A DNA stretch of 64,000 nucleotides from Mycolicibacterium duvalii (GCF_010726645.1 NZ_AP022563.1:5518001-5582000); one strand, 5' to 3'. Positions 1 through 9,092 are shown, counted from the stretch's first letter. The notes: a model not told the origin generated them from the sequence alone. Made by a program: numbers and translations.

Positions 1-1405
1 GCTGCCCGCGGGCCTCGGCCGCCGCGCGACTGACGATCGACAGCACACCGGCCAGTTGAGGTCCGCCCATCACCGCGGACTTGGCGCTCGGCCAAGCGAA
101 CAAAAACCTCGGGTCGTAGGCGCGTCCGCACATGCCGTAGTGGCCCGCCCCATAGGACGCGCCGATCAGCAGGCTGATGTGCGGCACCGTCGAGTTGGAC
201 ACGGCGTTGATCATCATCGCGCCGTGCTTGATCATTCCGCCTGCCTCATAGTCCCGGCCCACCATGTAGCCGGTCGTGTTGTGCAGGAACAACAGTGGCG
301 TATCGGAGCGGTTGGCCAGCTGGATGAACTGGGTGGCCTTCTGTGACTCCTGGCTGAACAGCACGCCGCGGGCGTTGGCCAGGATGCCCAGCGGGTAGCC
401 GTGCAACGTCGCCCAGCCGGTGACCAGGGATCCGCCGTAGAGCGGCTTGAACTCGTCGAACTCCGATCCGTCCACGATGCGGGCGATCACCTCCCGGGGA
501 TCGAACGGGATGCGCAGGTCGGCGGGCACGATGCCGACCAACTCGTTCTCGTCGAACTTCGGCGGACTGGCCGGTTTCGGGGCGGGCCCGAGCTTGCGCC
601 AGTTCAGCCGGGCCACGATACGACGGCCGATGCGCAGCGCGTCGAGTTCGTCGACGGCGAAGTAGTCGGCCAGGCCCGAGGTACGGGCGTGCATCTCGGC
701 CCCGCCCAGCGATTCGTCGTCGGATTCCTCGCCGGTGGCCATCTTCACCAGGGGTGGTCCTGCCAGGAACACCTTCGAGCGTTCCCGAATCATCACGACG
801 TGGTCGGACATGCCCGGGATGTAGGCGCCCCCGGCGGTGGAGTTGCCGAACACGATGGCCACAGTGGGGATCCCGGCCGCCGACAGTCGGGTGAGGTCGC
901 GGAACATCTGCCCGCCGGGGATGAAGATCTCCTTCTGCGTGGGCAGATCAGCACCGCCCGACTCCACCAGCGAGATCACCGGCAGCCGGTTCTGCAGCGC
1001 GATCTGGTTGGCCCGCAGGATCTTCCGCAACGTCCACGGGTTGCTGGTGCCACCCTTGACGGTCGGATCGTTGGAAACCAGCAGGCACTCCACCCCGCTG
1101 ACCACGCCGATGCCGGTCACCACGCTGGCTCCGACGGTGAAGTCGGTGCCCCACGCGGCGAGCGGGCTGAGCTCCAAGAACGGTGAGTCGGGATCGACCA
1201 GTGCCTCGATGCGTTCGCGTGCGGTCATCTTGCCGCGATCGTGATGGCGCGCCACGTATTTGGCGCCGCCGCCCGCCAGCGCCTTGAGGTGCTCGGCGTC
1301 GAGCTCGGCGAGCTTGGCCACCATCGAGTCGGCCGCCTCGCGGTATGCGGTCGAACGAACGTCGAGTGTCGAAGTCAGAGCTGCTGCGCTTCTCGCTGAC
1401 GTCAT
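1..1405 (-). CDS. accD2: acyl-CoA carboxylase carboxyltransferase (beta) subunit AccD2, partial
   Basis: Carboxyltransferase chain of a biotin-dependent acyl-CoA carboxylase. It transfers CO2 from carboxybiotin on a separate alpha chain to an acyl-CoA. The 468 visible codons begin at an ATG and run off the left edge; relatives are about 530 residues, so roughly 60 C-terminal residues are missing. The N half shows ESGGADLPTQ and GNSTAGGAYIPGMSDH, the glycine-rich acyl-CoA and oxyanion region. The C half shows LFLHNTTGYMVG and GASYGAGHYGMCGRAYDP. These resemble methylcrotonyl- and geranyl-CoA carboxylase beta chains. The ATG shares four bases (ATGA) with the stop of the dehydrogenase gene before it, which suggests translational coupling. 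The order matches Rv0974c-Rv0975c-Rv0976c. The true substrate cannot be read from the sequence. Confidence 0.9.
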   Translation of the reverse strand, partial: MTSARSAAALTSTLDVRSTAYREAADSMVAKLAELDAEHLKALAGGGAKYVARHHDRGKMTARERIEALVDPDSPFLELSPLAAWGTDFTVGASVVTGIGVVSGVECLLVSNDPTVKGGTSNPWTLRKILRANQIALQNRLPVISLVESGGADLPTQKEIFIPGGQMFRDLTRLSAAGIPTVAIVFGNSTAGGAYIPGMSDHVVMIRERSKVFLAGPPLVKMATGEESDDESLGGAEMHARTSGLADYFAVDELDALRIGRRIVARLNWRKLGPAPKPASPPKFDENELVGIVPADLRIPFDPREVIARIVDGSEFDEFKPLYGGSLVTGWATLHGYPLGILANARGVLFSQESQKATQFIQLANRSDTPLLFLHNTTGYMVGRDYEAGGMIKHGAMMINAVSNSTVPHISLLIGASYGAGHYGMCGRAYDPRFLFAWPSAKSAVMGGPQLAGVLSIVSRAAAEARGQ

Positions 1406-2550
1406 GACTGGTATCCCAGGGTCTTGGCGGCCAGTGAGGTGAGGATCTCGGTGGTACCTCCACCGATGCCCAGGATGCGCATGTCGCGGTACTGGCGTTC
1501 GACTTCGGTGCCGGTCATGTAGCCCATGCCGCCGAACAGCTGCACCGCCTGGTCGGCCACCCACTCGCCGGCCGCCACCGCAGTGTTCTTGGCGAAGCAC
1601 ACCTCGGTGATGAGGTCCGTCTCACCGGCGAGTTGACGCTCTACCACGTGATGGGTGTAGACGCGGGCGACGTCGATGCGGCGCGCCATCTCGGCGAGGG
1701 TGTTCTGCACCGCCTGGCGGGAGATCAGCGGCCTGCCGAAGGTCTCGCGGTCCCGGCACCACTGCACGGTCAGGTCAAGACAACGTTGCGCGGCCGAATA
1801 GGCCTGCGCGGCAAGGCCGACACGCTCGCTGACGAACGCCGCGGCGATCTGCAGGAAGCCGCTGTTCTCGGGACCGACCAGGTTGGCGGCCGGTACCCGG
1901 ACGTCGGTGTAGGACAGTTCGGCGGTGTCGGAGCTGCGCCACCCCATCTTGTCGAGTTTTCTGGTCACCTCGAAACCGGCGCTGTCCTTGTCGACGACCA
2001 GAAGAGACACACCCGCAGCACCGGGGCCGCCGGTGCGCACCGCGGTGACGACGTAGTCGGCGCGCACGCCGGAGGTGATGTAGGTCTTGGCTCCGTTGAC
2101 GACATAGTGCCCGCCGTCGAGTTCGGCGCGGGTGCGCAGGTGCCCGACGTCGGAGCCGCCGCCCGGTTCCGTGATCGCCAGCGCGCCGATTTTCTCGCCG
2201 CGCAAGGTCGGCCGCACGTAGGTGTCGATCAGGTGCGGGTCCCCCGAGGCGATCATGTGCGGCACGGCGATCCCGCAGGTGAACAGGGAGGCGTAGACCC
2301 CTGCCGGGCAGCCACTGCGGTGCATCTCCTCGCAGATCACCACGGCGTCGGCGCCGTCACCGCCTTCTCCGCCGACCGCGTCGGCGAAGCCGGCTCCGAG
2401 CAGGCCCGCGTCCGCGGCCTTGAGGTGCAGGTCCCGGGGCAGCTCACCGTCGCGTTCCCACTCGTCGGAGTAGGGCAGGACCTCGCGTTCGGCGAAGGCG
2501 TGCACAGTCTTTCGAAGCTCGTCCCGCTCGGGGGTGGTCCAGATGCTCAC
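1402..2550 (-). CDS. fadE13: acyl-CoA dehydrogenase FadE13
   Basis: FAD-dependent acyl-CoA dehydrogenase of 382 residues that introduces the alpha-beta double bond in an acyl-CoA. Both family signatures are present: GALAITEPGGGSDV in the middle domain and QLFGGMGYMTGTEVERQYRD in the C-terminal helical domain. The place where medium-chain enzymes carry the catalytic Glu (YEGT) reads IGGGTTEI, as in isovaleryl-CoA and citronellyl-CoA type enzymes whose base sits on another helix. That favours a branched or terpenoid acyl substrate (inference). The start is a GTG that overlaps the stop of the AtuA-like gene by four bases (GTGA); an upstream extension of the frame lies inside that gene and is rejected. 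It is the middle gene of a three-gene operon. Confidence 0.92.
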   Translation of the reverse strand: MSIWTTPERDELRKTVHAFAEREVLPYSDEWERDGELPRDLHLKAADAGLLGAGFADAVGGEGGDGADAVVICEEMHRSGCPAGVYASLFTCGIAVPHMIASGDPHLIDTYVRPTLRGEKIGALAITEPGGGSDVGHLRTRAELDGGHYVVNGAKTYITSGVRADYVVTAVRTGGPGAAGVSLLVVDKDSAGFEVTRKLDKMGWRSSDTAELSYTDVRVPAANLVGPENSGFLQIAAAFVSERVGLAAQAYSAAQRCLDLTVQWCRDRETFGRPLISRQAVQNTLAEMARRIDVARVYTHHVVERQLAGETDLITEVCFAKNTAVAAGEWVADQAVQLFGGMGYMTGTEVERQYRDMRILGIGGGTTEILTSLAAKTLGYQS

Positions 2551-4265
2551 GGCAGTAGTTCCTCCGGAATGTCGATGTGCCGGCTGCGCAACCACTCGCC
2601 CAGCCCCTTGGCCTGCGGATCGAATCGAGCCTGATAGGCCACGCCGGCGCCCAGGATGTCGTCGATGACGAAGTTCACCGCGCGCAGGTTGGGCAGCAGG
2701 TGGCGGGTCACCGGCAGGTCCGCGGTCTCGGGCAGCAACTGGCGCAGGGTGTCGGTCGTCAGGGATTCGGCCAGCCAGCACCATTGGTCCTCGGTGCGGA
2801 CCCAGACCCCGACGTTGGCACTGCCGCCCTTGTCGCCGCTGCGGGCTCCCGCGATGGTGCCCAGCGGAACCCGCCGGGTCGCGCCCCACGCTCGTGGTCC
2901 GGGCGCTGCCGGCGCGGGCACCGGTTCCAGCACCGCGGTGACCGGCGTCGCAGCGACCTCGACGCGGGTCCCCTCGGGCCCCACCGCGACATGGTCCACC
3001 TCTTCGGCCGGCACGTGGGCGGCGGTGAACACGCCGTAGACCTGACCGTCCCCGGGCGGTGCCGTCGTGGTGAAACCCGGATAACTGGCCAGCGCGAGTT
3101 CGACTGCGGCCGAGGAGAACTGCCGGCCGACGACGGCCGGGTCGGGATCACGGGCCACGCAACGCAACAAGGCACTGGCGGTCTGCTCGGTGTCGGCGTC
3201 CGGATGATCGGTCCGGGCCAGCGTCCACTGCAGCTCCGCGGGGTGGGCGCGCAGGCTCGACTCCACCTGCCGGCGCACCAGCGCGGCCTTGGCGTCGATG
3301 TCCAGACCCGTCAGGACGAACGTCATCTCGTTACGGAACCCGCCGAGGCTGTTGAGTGACACCTTCAGGGTAGGCGGGGGCGGTTCGCCGCGGACACCGC
3401 GCATGCGTACTCGATCGGGTCCGTAGGGCGCCACCTCGACGGTGTCGATCCGCAGGGTCGCGTCAGGATTGGCGTAGCGGGCGCCGCCGACCTCGTAGAG
3501 CAACTGGGCGGTGACGGTGTCGACGGTGACGGCACCGCCGGTGCCCGCATGCTTGGTGATCACCGACGAGCCGTCCTCGCTGATCTCGGCGATCGGGAAG
3601 CCGGGGTGCAGCAGATCGACGATCTCGGTGAAGAACGCGTAGTTCCCGCCCGTCGCCTGGGTTCCGCACTCGATCACATGGCCCGCCGCGACGGCACCGG
3701 CGATCCGATCGTGGTCGGTGCGCTGCCAGCCGAAGTGAGCGGCGGCCGGAGCGACGACCACCGACGCGTCAGTGACCCGGCCGGTCACCACGACGTCGGC
3801 GCCGGCGGTCAGGCATTCCACGATGCCCCACGCGCCGAGGTACGCGTTGGCGGTCAGCGGCGTGCCCAGACCCAAGTCGGCGGCACGGGGGAGGAGGTCG
3901 TCTCCCTCGACATGGGCGACCGCGACGGTCAGGCCCAGCCGGTCGGCCAGCGCGCGGATCGCGTCGGCCAGCCCCGCCGGGTTGAGACCGCCCGCGTTGG
4001 CCACGATGCGCACCCCGCGCTCAATGGCCAGCCCCAGGCACTCCTCCAGCTGCCGCAGGAAGGTCTTGGCGTAGCCGCGCTCCGGATTCTTCATCCGGTC
4101 GCGTCCCAGGATCAGCATGGTCAGCTCGGCAAGGTAGTCGCCGGTCAAGAAGTCCAGGTCACCGCCGGTGAGCATCTCCGACATCGCCGCGAGTCGGTCA
4201 CCGTAGAACCCCGAGCAATTGCCGATGCGGACCGGGGCACGCCGGATGTCGCGGCTGTCCGTCAC
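2547..4265 (-). CDS. AtuA-like acyclic terpene utilisation family protein (DUF1446), Rv0976c type
   Basis: A 572-residue protein of the AtuA/DUF1446 family, first gene of the operon with fadE13 and accD2. The N-terminal part opens with RIGNCSGFYGDRLAAM and carries glycine-rich stretches such as VANAGGLNPAGLA and GADVVVTGRVTDASVVV. The C-terminal part, from about residue 460, contains the AtuA-like segment ARSGDKGGSANVGVWV. In Pseudomonas, AtuA is needed for growth on citronellol and geraniol but its biochemical step is undefined. Here the same gene trio suggests breakdown of a branched or isoprenoid acyl-CoA. The GTG start was chosen because GGGAGA lies just upstream and conservation starts there. 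The frame stays open for another 340 bases upstream, but that stretch looks non-coding. Confidence 0.85.
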   Translation of the reverse strand: MTDSRDIRRAPVRIGNCSGFYGDRLAAMSEMLTGGDLDFLTGDYLAELTMLILGRDRMKNPERGYAKTFLRQLEECLGLAIERGVRIVANAGGLNPAGLADAIRALADRLGLTVAVAHVEGDDLLPRAADLGLGTPLTANAYLGAWGIVECLTAGADVVVTGRVTDASVVVAPAAAHFGWQRTDHDRIAGAVAAGHVIECGTQATGGNYAFFTEIVDLLHPGFPIAEISEDGSSVITKHAGTGGAVTVDTVTAQLLYEVGGARYANPDATLRIDTVEVAPYGPDRVRMRGVRGEPPPPTLKVSLNSLGGFRNEMTFVLTGLDIDAKAALVRRQVESSLRAHPAELQWTLARTDHPDADTEQTASALLRCVARDPDPAVVGRQFSSAAVELALASYPGFTTTAPPGDGQVYGVFTAAHVPAEEVDHVAVGPEGTRVEVAATPVTAVLEPVPAPAAPGPRAWGATRRVPLGTIAGARSGDKGGSANVGVWVRTEDQWCWLAESLTTDTLRQLLPETADLPVTRHLLPNLRAVNFVIDDILGAGVAYQARFDPQAKGLGEWLRSRHIDIPEELLP

Positions 4266-4515
4266 GCACTCTCCCGTCTGAAGGCTCACCCAACCAGTCG
4301 GTAGGTTAGTGGGTACCGTCGGTATCGAGTGGCGCTTTGGCCAGATCGCCGCACCGCCGGCAGCGGCCAGACAGTCGGCGCCGGCCGACGCGGGACCGGA
4401 GTTTGGAGCCCGCCGCCCGCAGCGGCTATCCTGGTCAGCAATTGCCGGCGCCCGGTAGTCCAGGCTCACGGGCAGTGCCCCTGCCGGATACCCCCGAACG
4501 ATGGAGAGCTCGATC

Positions 4516-4689
4516 ATGGCTGTGCCCAAGCGCAGGATGTCGCGCGCGAACACCCGTAGCCGGCGCGCGCAGTGGAAAGCCACCCGGACCAACCTCGTCG
4601 GCGTCACCGTCGCAGGTCAGCAGCGCAAGGTGCCGCGGCGCCTGCTCAAGGCCGCGCGCCTGGGTCTGATCGACCTCGACCGGCGCTGA
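4516..4689 (+). CDS. rpmF: 50S ribosomal protein L32
   Basis: A 57-residue basic ribosomal protein of the large subunit. The protein opens with MAVPKRRMSRANTRSRR, typical of L32. It has no cysteines, so it is the zinc-independent form. An in-frame ATG five codons earlier exists, but MAVPK is the conserved start. It is transcribed away from the acyl-CoA operon and lies 66 bases before mprA, the same order as Rv0979A-Rv0981. The 250 bases between the AtuA-like gene and rpmF are non-coding and would hold both promoters; the PE_PGRS18 gene found here in M. tuberculosis is absent. Confidence 0.95.
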   Translation: MAVPKRRMSRANTRSRRAQWKATRTNLVGVTVAGQQRKVPRRLLKAARLGLIDLDRR

Positions 4690-4721
4690 TTTCCCGAAAG
4701 GCGCGTACGCCAGCGGCGCGC

Positions 4722-4739
4722 CTCTCAGGTCACTCTCAG
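4722..4739 (+). promoter_or_regulatory. MprA box upstream of mprA
   Basis: Two exact CTCTCAG direct repeats (4722-4728 and 4733-4739) are spaced 11 bases, one helical turn, and end 16 bases before the mprA start codon. MprA is known to bind paired loosely conserved direct subrepeats of this type and to autoregulate. A related pair lies before pepD. Confidence 0.75.
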
Positions 4740-4755
4740 TCGCGGGGTCGACACT

Positions 4756-5451
4756 GTGCCAGTGCGCATACTTGTCGTTGACGATGACCGCGCGGTACGC
4801 GAATCCCTCCGGCGCTCGCTGGCTTTCAACGGGTACTCGGTCGAACTGGCTCAGGACGGCCGCGAAGCCCTCGACATGATCGCCAGCAACCGGCCCGACG
4901 CCGTCGTCCTGGATGTGATGATGCCGCGGCTGGACGGTTTGGAAGTGTGTCGACAGCTTCGCAGCACCGGTGACGATCTGCCCATTCTGGTGCTGACCGC
5001 ACGTGACTCGGTGTCCGAGCGCGTGGCCGGCCTCGACGCCGGCGCCGACGACTATCTCCCGAAGCCGTTCGCGCTGGAGGAGCTGCTGGCCCGGATGCGC
5101 GCGTTGTTGCGACGCACCACGCCCGAAGACATCTCGACCGAGTCGGCGGCGATGACCTTCTCCGACCTGTCGCTGGACCCCGTCACCCGTGAGGTCACCC
5201 GAGGTGACCGGCAGATCAGCCTGACCCGCACCGAGTTCGCTCTGCTGGAGATGCTCATCGCCAACCCGCGACGCGTGCTGACCCGTAGCCGCATCCTCGA
5301 GGAGGTGTGGGGCTTCGACTTCCCGACCTCGGGCAACGCATTGGAGGTCTACGTCGGTTACCTGCGGCGCAAGACCGAGGCCGAGGGAGAGCCGCGGTTG
5401 ATCCACACCGTGCGCGGGGTGGGCTACGTATTGCGCGAGACGCCGCCCTGA
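4756..5451 (+). CDS. mprA: two-component response regulator MprA
   Basis: OmpR-family response regulator of 231 residues. An N-terminal receiver domain (about residues 4-118) has the acidic pocket D9-D11, phospho-acceptor D53 in VVLDVMMPRLDG and the conserved Lys in LPKPFALEE. A C-terminal winged-helix DNA-binding domain follows (about 130-230, with RTEFALLEMLIANPRRVLTR and VRGVGYVLR). In M. tuberculosis MprA responds to envelope stress through MprB and controls pepD, sigE and sigB. The start is GTG; two CTCTCAG repeats just upstream point to autoregulation. The stop overlaps the mprB ATG by one base (TGATG). Confidence 0.97.
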   Translation: MPVRILVVDDDRAVRESLRRSLAFNGYSVELAQDGREALDMIASNRPDAVVLDVMMPRLDGLEVCRQLRSTGDDLPILVLTARDSVSERVAGLDAGADDYLPKPFALEELLARMRALLRRTTPEDISTESAAMTFSDLSLDPVTREVTRGDRQISLTRTEFALLEMLIANPRRVLTRSRILEEVWGFDFPTSGNALEVYVGYLRRKTEAEGEPRLIHTVRGVGYVLRETPP

Positions 5452-6920
5452 TGAGTTACGGCAACGCCGGGCCCTGGCCGCCCCGGCTGCGCCCACCGCC
5501 CCCCACCAGCTCGCTGTCGGTGCGCTGGCGGGTGATGCTGCTCGCGATGTCGATGGTCGTGATGGTCGTCCTGCCGATGTTCGTCGCGGTGTACGCGGTC
5601 GTATCCCGGGCGCTCTACGACGACATCGACACACAGTTGCGCACCCGCGCGCAGCTGCTGGTCGAGAGCGGATCGCTGTCGGTGGATCCGGCCAAGGCCA
5701 TCGAGGGCACCGCGTTCTCGGACATCAACGCGATCTACTACGTGCCCGGCCGGGTGAAGTACACCTATCAGCAGCCGGGTCAGACGCTGCCGATCGGCGG
5801 TCCGGAGCGGGACGTCATGGAGGGCAAGCTGCTGATGTCGCTGCGTAGCGTCAGCCGTCAGCGGGTCCTCGCGCTGCACATCCAGGGCACGGGCAGTTCC
5901 TTGCTGCTGTCCAAGAGCCTCGAACCCACCCGGGTCATCCTGCAGCGGCTGGGCAGCGTGCTGCTGATCATCGGCAGTGTGGGCGTGGCGGTCGCGGCGA
6001 TCGCCGGCGGCATGGTCGCGCGTGCGGCGCTGCGGCCGGTCGCGCGGCTGACCGAAGCGGCCGAACGCGTGGCGCGGACCAGCGACCTGCGTCCGATCCA
6101 AGTGTTCGGCAGTGACGAGCTGGCGCGGATGACCGAGACGTTCAACATGATGCTCGGGGCGCTGGCCGAATCAAGGGACCGGCAGTCGAGGCTGGTGGCC
6201 GACGCCGGTCACGAATTGCGCACGCCGCTGACGTCGCTGCGCACCAACGTCGAATTGCTGATGGCGTCACAGAAGCCGGGCGCACCGCGGCTGCCCGAAC
6301 AGGAGATGGCCGAACTGCAGGCAGACGTGATCGCCCAGATCGAGGAACTGTCCACGCTCGTCGGCGATCTGGTGGACCTCACCCGCGCCGACGCCGGTGG
6401 CGTCATCCACGAAACCGTGGAGATGGGCGACGTCATCGAACGTTCGTTGGAGCGAGTCCGACGACGGCGCAACGACATCGACTTCGACGTCGCGGTCACC
6501 CCCTGGCAGGTCTACGGTGACGCGGCCGGTTTGGCGCGGGCGGTCTTGAATCTGCTCGACAACGCTGCCAAATGGAGTCCCCCCGGGGGGCGGGTGGACG
6601 TGCGGCTGACCCAGGTGGATCCGCTGCGCGCGGAACTCGTGGTTTCCGATCAGGGCCCCGGAATCCCCCCGCAAGAGCGCCACCTGGTCTTCGAGCGTTT
6701 CTACCGATCCACCGCCGCACGGGCGATGCCAGGCTCCGGACTGGGCCTGGCGATCGTCAAACAGGTCGTTGTCCGGCACGGCGGCGCCCTCTACGTCACC
6801 GACACCGTGCCCGGAGGTCAACCGCCGGGCACGTCGATGCATGTGCTGTTTCCTGGCCGTCCGTCCGGATACGCGGTGGACTCCGACTCCGAGTCCGACG
6901 TATCCCGCGACACGCGGTAG
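5451..6920 (+). CDS. mprB: two-component sensor histidine kinase MprB
   Basis: Membrane sensor kinase of 489 residues, partner of MprA. A first membrane helix lies near residues 24-49, an extracytoplasmic sensor domain of about 115 residues follows, a second helix lies near 165-190, then a HAMP linker. The phospho-accepting H254 sits in DAGHELRTPLTSL. The ATP-binding domain has the N box LLDNAAKW, G1 DQGPGIPP, F box FERFYR and G2 GSGLGLAIVKQV. In M. tuberculosis the sensor domain is reported to bind DnaK and to respond to unfolded extracytoplasmic protein. Its first base overlaps the mprA stop. The protein has a proline-rich cytoplasmic N-terminus. Confidence 0.97.
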   Translation: MSYGNAGPWPPRLRPPPPTSSLSVRWRVMLLAMSMVVMVVLPMFVAVYAVVSRALYDDIDTQLRTRAQLLVESGSLSVDPAKAIEGTAFSDINAIYYVPGRVKYTYQQPGQTLPIGGPERDVMEGKLLMSLRSVSRQRVLALHIQGTGSSLLLSKSLEPTRVILQRLGSVLLIIGSVGVAVAAIAGGMVARAALRPVARLTEAAERVARTSDLRPIQVFGSDELARMTETFNMMLGALAESRDRQSRLVADAGHELRTPLTSLRTNVELLMASQKPGAPRLPEQEMAELQADVIAQIEELSTLVGDLVDLTRADAGGVIHETVEMGDVIERSLERVRRRRNDIDFDVAVTPWQVYGDAAGLARAVLNLLDNAAKWSPPGGRVDVRLTQVDPLRAELVVSDQGPGIPPQERHLVFERFYRSTAARAMPGSGLGLAIVKQVVVRHGGALYVTDTVPGGQPPGTSMHVLFPGRPSGYAVDSDSESDVSRDTR

Positions 6921-6991
6921 GCCGATCTCAGCGGTGAACCTCGACACCAGCGACGATGGTGAGGTCCGGTTGAGCGAGTTTCCCGAAGCAG

Positions 6992-7009
6992 TTCTAAGGG
7001 GATTCTCAG
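6992..7009 (+). promoter_or_regulatory. MprA box upstream of pepD
   Basis: TTCTAAG (6992-6998) and TTCTCAG (7003-7009) are direct repeats spaced 11 bases, the same geometry as the CTCTCAG pair before mprA. They lie 26 bases before the pepD start at 7035. This fits the known direct control of pepD by MprA. Confidence 0.65.
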
Positions 7010-7034
7010 TCCCGCTGGGCACGCTGGAGCAGCA

Positions 7035-8444
7035 ATGATCGTTAGACCAAGCGACACCACACTTCGCAGGGAGAGAGCGCCGCAGCAAATGACCAACCAC
7101 CCGAGGTATTCACCGAACCCGCATCAGGGGCAGCAGCCCGGTATGCCCGGGAGTCACGGTGACCCACAACGGTCCGGCGGCTACCAGCAGCAGGGCAGCG
7201 TCGGGGGTTACGACTGGCGGTACGCGACGGAGCAACAGCGCCAAGCATTTCGGGCGTCCTACGACCCGTACCGTGGCGCGCCCATGCCGGCTGCGCCGGG
7301 TCAGTACCCGTCGCCCGGTATGCCCGGCGGTGTGGCTGCACCGCCCCGAAAGCGTTCGCGCGTAGGAGCATTGACGGTGGGTGCGACGGTGCTCGCGCTG
7401 CTGTCAGCGAGTGTCGGGGGCGGTGTGGCGATGTTGGTGCACCCCGATCACAACGGGGGCGGCGGCATCAGTGCTCTCGGCGCGGCGCCGAGCCGGCCTG
7501 CAGCCTCCGTGCCCGCCGGGGCGGTCGAACAGGTTGCCCTGAAGGTGGTGCCCAGCGTGGTCAAGCTGGAGGTGAACCAGGGCCGCTCTACCGAGGAAGG
7601 CTCGGGGGTGATCCTTTCCGCCGACGGGCTGATTCTCACCAACAATCACGTGGTCGCTGCGGCCGCCGACGCCGCAGCGCGGTCGGCCACCAAGGTCACC
7701 TTCCACGACGGCAGCACCGCGGAGTTCACCGTCGTCGGCACCGACCCCGGCAGCGACATCGCCGTGGTGCGGGCACGCAACGTGTCCGGGTTGACGCCCA
7801 TCACCGTGGGTTCCTCGGCCGATCTGCGGGTGGGCCAGGAGGTCGTCGCGATCGGGTCGCCCCTCGGCCTGGACGGCACCGTCACCACCGGCATCATCAG
7901 CGCCTTGAACCGTCCGGTCGCCGCCGGCGGTGATGCACGCAACCAGAACACGGTGCTCGACGCGATCCAGACCGACGCGGCCATCAACCCCGGGAACTCG
8001 GGTGGCGCGCTGGTCAACATGAACGGTGAACTGGTCGGCATCAACTCAGCGATCGCCACGCTCGGTGCGAGCGCCGGCGGTCCGCAGGGCGGATCGATCG
8101 GTCTGGGTTTCGCAATCCCGGTGGACCAGGCCAAACGCATCGCCGACGAGCTGATCCAGACCGGCACCGCGTCGCGGGCGTCGCTCGGTGTGCAGGTCGG
8201 CAACGACGCGGAGATCGACGGCGCCAGGATCGTCGAGGTCACCGGGGACGGCGCGGCCGCCGCAGCCGGGCTGCCCAACAACGTCGTGGTGACCAAGTTC
8301 GACGGGCGCGTCATCGGCAGCGCCGACGCGCTGGTGGCGGCGGTTCGTTCCAAGGCCCCCGGGGACAAGGTCACGTTGACCTACCTGGAGTCCGGCGGCC
8401 GCGAACAGACCATCGAGGTCACCCTCGGCAGGGCCGCCCAGTGA
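7035..8444 (+). CDS. pepD: HtrA-family serine protease/chaperone PepD
   Basis: Membrane-anchored HtrA-type protease of 469 residues. A Pro/Gly/Gln-rich cytoplasmic tail (1-105) is followed by one membrane helix (about 108-132), a trypsin-like domain with the catalytic triad H205 (LTNNHVVAA), D241 (PGSDIAVV) and S322 (NPGNSGGALVN), then a C-terminal PDZ domain (about 385-465). It acts outside the membrane on misfolded envelope proteins and feeds back on MprAB stress signalling. Start choice: the ATG at 7035 has GGAG five bases upstream; an alternative ATG at 7089 (MTNHPRYS) follows a GGGAGAG. The stop overlaps the moaB2 GTG (GTGA). Confidence 0.95.
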   Translation: MIVRPSDTTLRRERAPQQMTNHPRYSPNPHQGQQPGMPGSHGDPQRSGGYQQQGSVGGYDWRYATEQQRQAFRASYDPYRGAPMPAAPGQYPSPGMPGGVAAPPRKRSRVGALTVGATVLALLSASVGGGVAMLVHPDHNGGGGISALGAAPSRPAASVPAGAVEQVALKVVPSVVKLEVNQGRSTEEGSGVILSADGLILTNNHVVAAAADAAARSATKVTFHDGSTAEFTVVGTDPGSDIAVVRARNVSGLTPITVGSSADLRVGQEVVAIGSPLGLDGTVTTGIISALNRPVAAGGDARNQNTVLDAIQTDAAINPGNSGGALVNMNGELVGINSAIATLGASAGGPQGGSIGLGFAIPVDQAKRIADELIQTGTASRASLGVQVGNDAEIDGARIVEVTGDGAAAAAGLPNNVVVTKFDGRVIGSADALVAAVRSKAPGDKVTLTYLESGGREQTIEVTLGRAAQ

Positions 8445-9019
8445 CGTCGACGAGCGAGCGTCCTCTCGTCAGTGTCCGTCTGACTTCAGAGGCGTCGACC
8501 CCGACATATACGGTTGAGCTCATGGAACAGCCGCATGCGTTGGTGGGCCGCGCTCTGGTCGTGGTCGTCGATGACCGGGCCGCTCACGGGGACGAAGCAG
8601 ACCACAGCGGCCCGCTGGTCACCGAGTTGCTCGGGGAGGCGGGGTTCGTCGTCGACGGCGTCGTCGTGGTCTCCTCCGACGAGGTCGAGATTCGTAACGC
8701 CCTCAACACGGCGGTCATCGGCGGTGTCGATCTCGTGGTGTCGGTCGGTGGCACCGGTGTGACCCCGCGCGACGTGACGCCCGAGGCGACCCGCGACCTG
8801 CTCGATCGCGAGTTGCTCGGTATCGCCGAGGCGCTGCGGGCGTCGGGTCTGTCGGCCGGTATCACCGACGCGGGCGTCTCCCGCGGGCTGGCCGGCGTCT
8901 CCGGTAGCACCCTGGTGGTGAACCTGGCGGGATCGCGCGCCGCGGTCCGCGATGGGATGGCCACCCTCGGTCCGCTGGCGACCCAGGTGATCGGACAGCT
9001 CTCGAGCCTGGAGATCTGA
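8441..9019 (+). CDS. moaB2: molybdenum cofactor biosynthesis protein MoaB2 (MogA/MoaB fold)
   Basis: MogA/MoaB-type domain protein of 192 residues, ortholog of Rv0984. The fold's signature is visible as VVSVGGTGVTPRDVTPEAT, with the substrate loop VSRGLAGVSGSTLVVNLAG near the C-terminus. Family members bind or adenylylate molybdopterin. In mycobacteria this copy travels with mprAB-pepD, and its real role there is not settled. The GTG start overlaps the pepD stop by four bases. The more conserved core begins at an internal ATG (8522, MEQPHAL), which may be the actual start, giving 165 residues. Confidence 0.85.
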   Translation: MTSTSERPLVSVRLTSEASTPTYTVELMEQPHALVGRALVVVVDDRAAHGDEADHSGPLVTELLGEAGFVVDGVVVVSSDEVEIRNALNTAVIGGVDLVVSVGGTGVTPRDVTPEATRDLLDRELLGIAEALRASGLSAGITDAGVSRGLAGVSGSTLVVNLAGSRAAVRDGMATLGPLATQVIGQLSSLEI

Positions 9020-9092
9020 CCTCCGACGGCTGGAGCGAAACCGCACCTGACCTGCATGGTTAAATTCAGGTGAACAATTAGTTCGATCATCT

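Noticed and set aside
4329..4669. Plus-strand frames in the rpmF upstream region and a large minus-strand frame over rpmF-mprA
   Set aside because: Overlap clear rpmF and mprA genes; compositions are typical of shadow frames.
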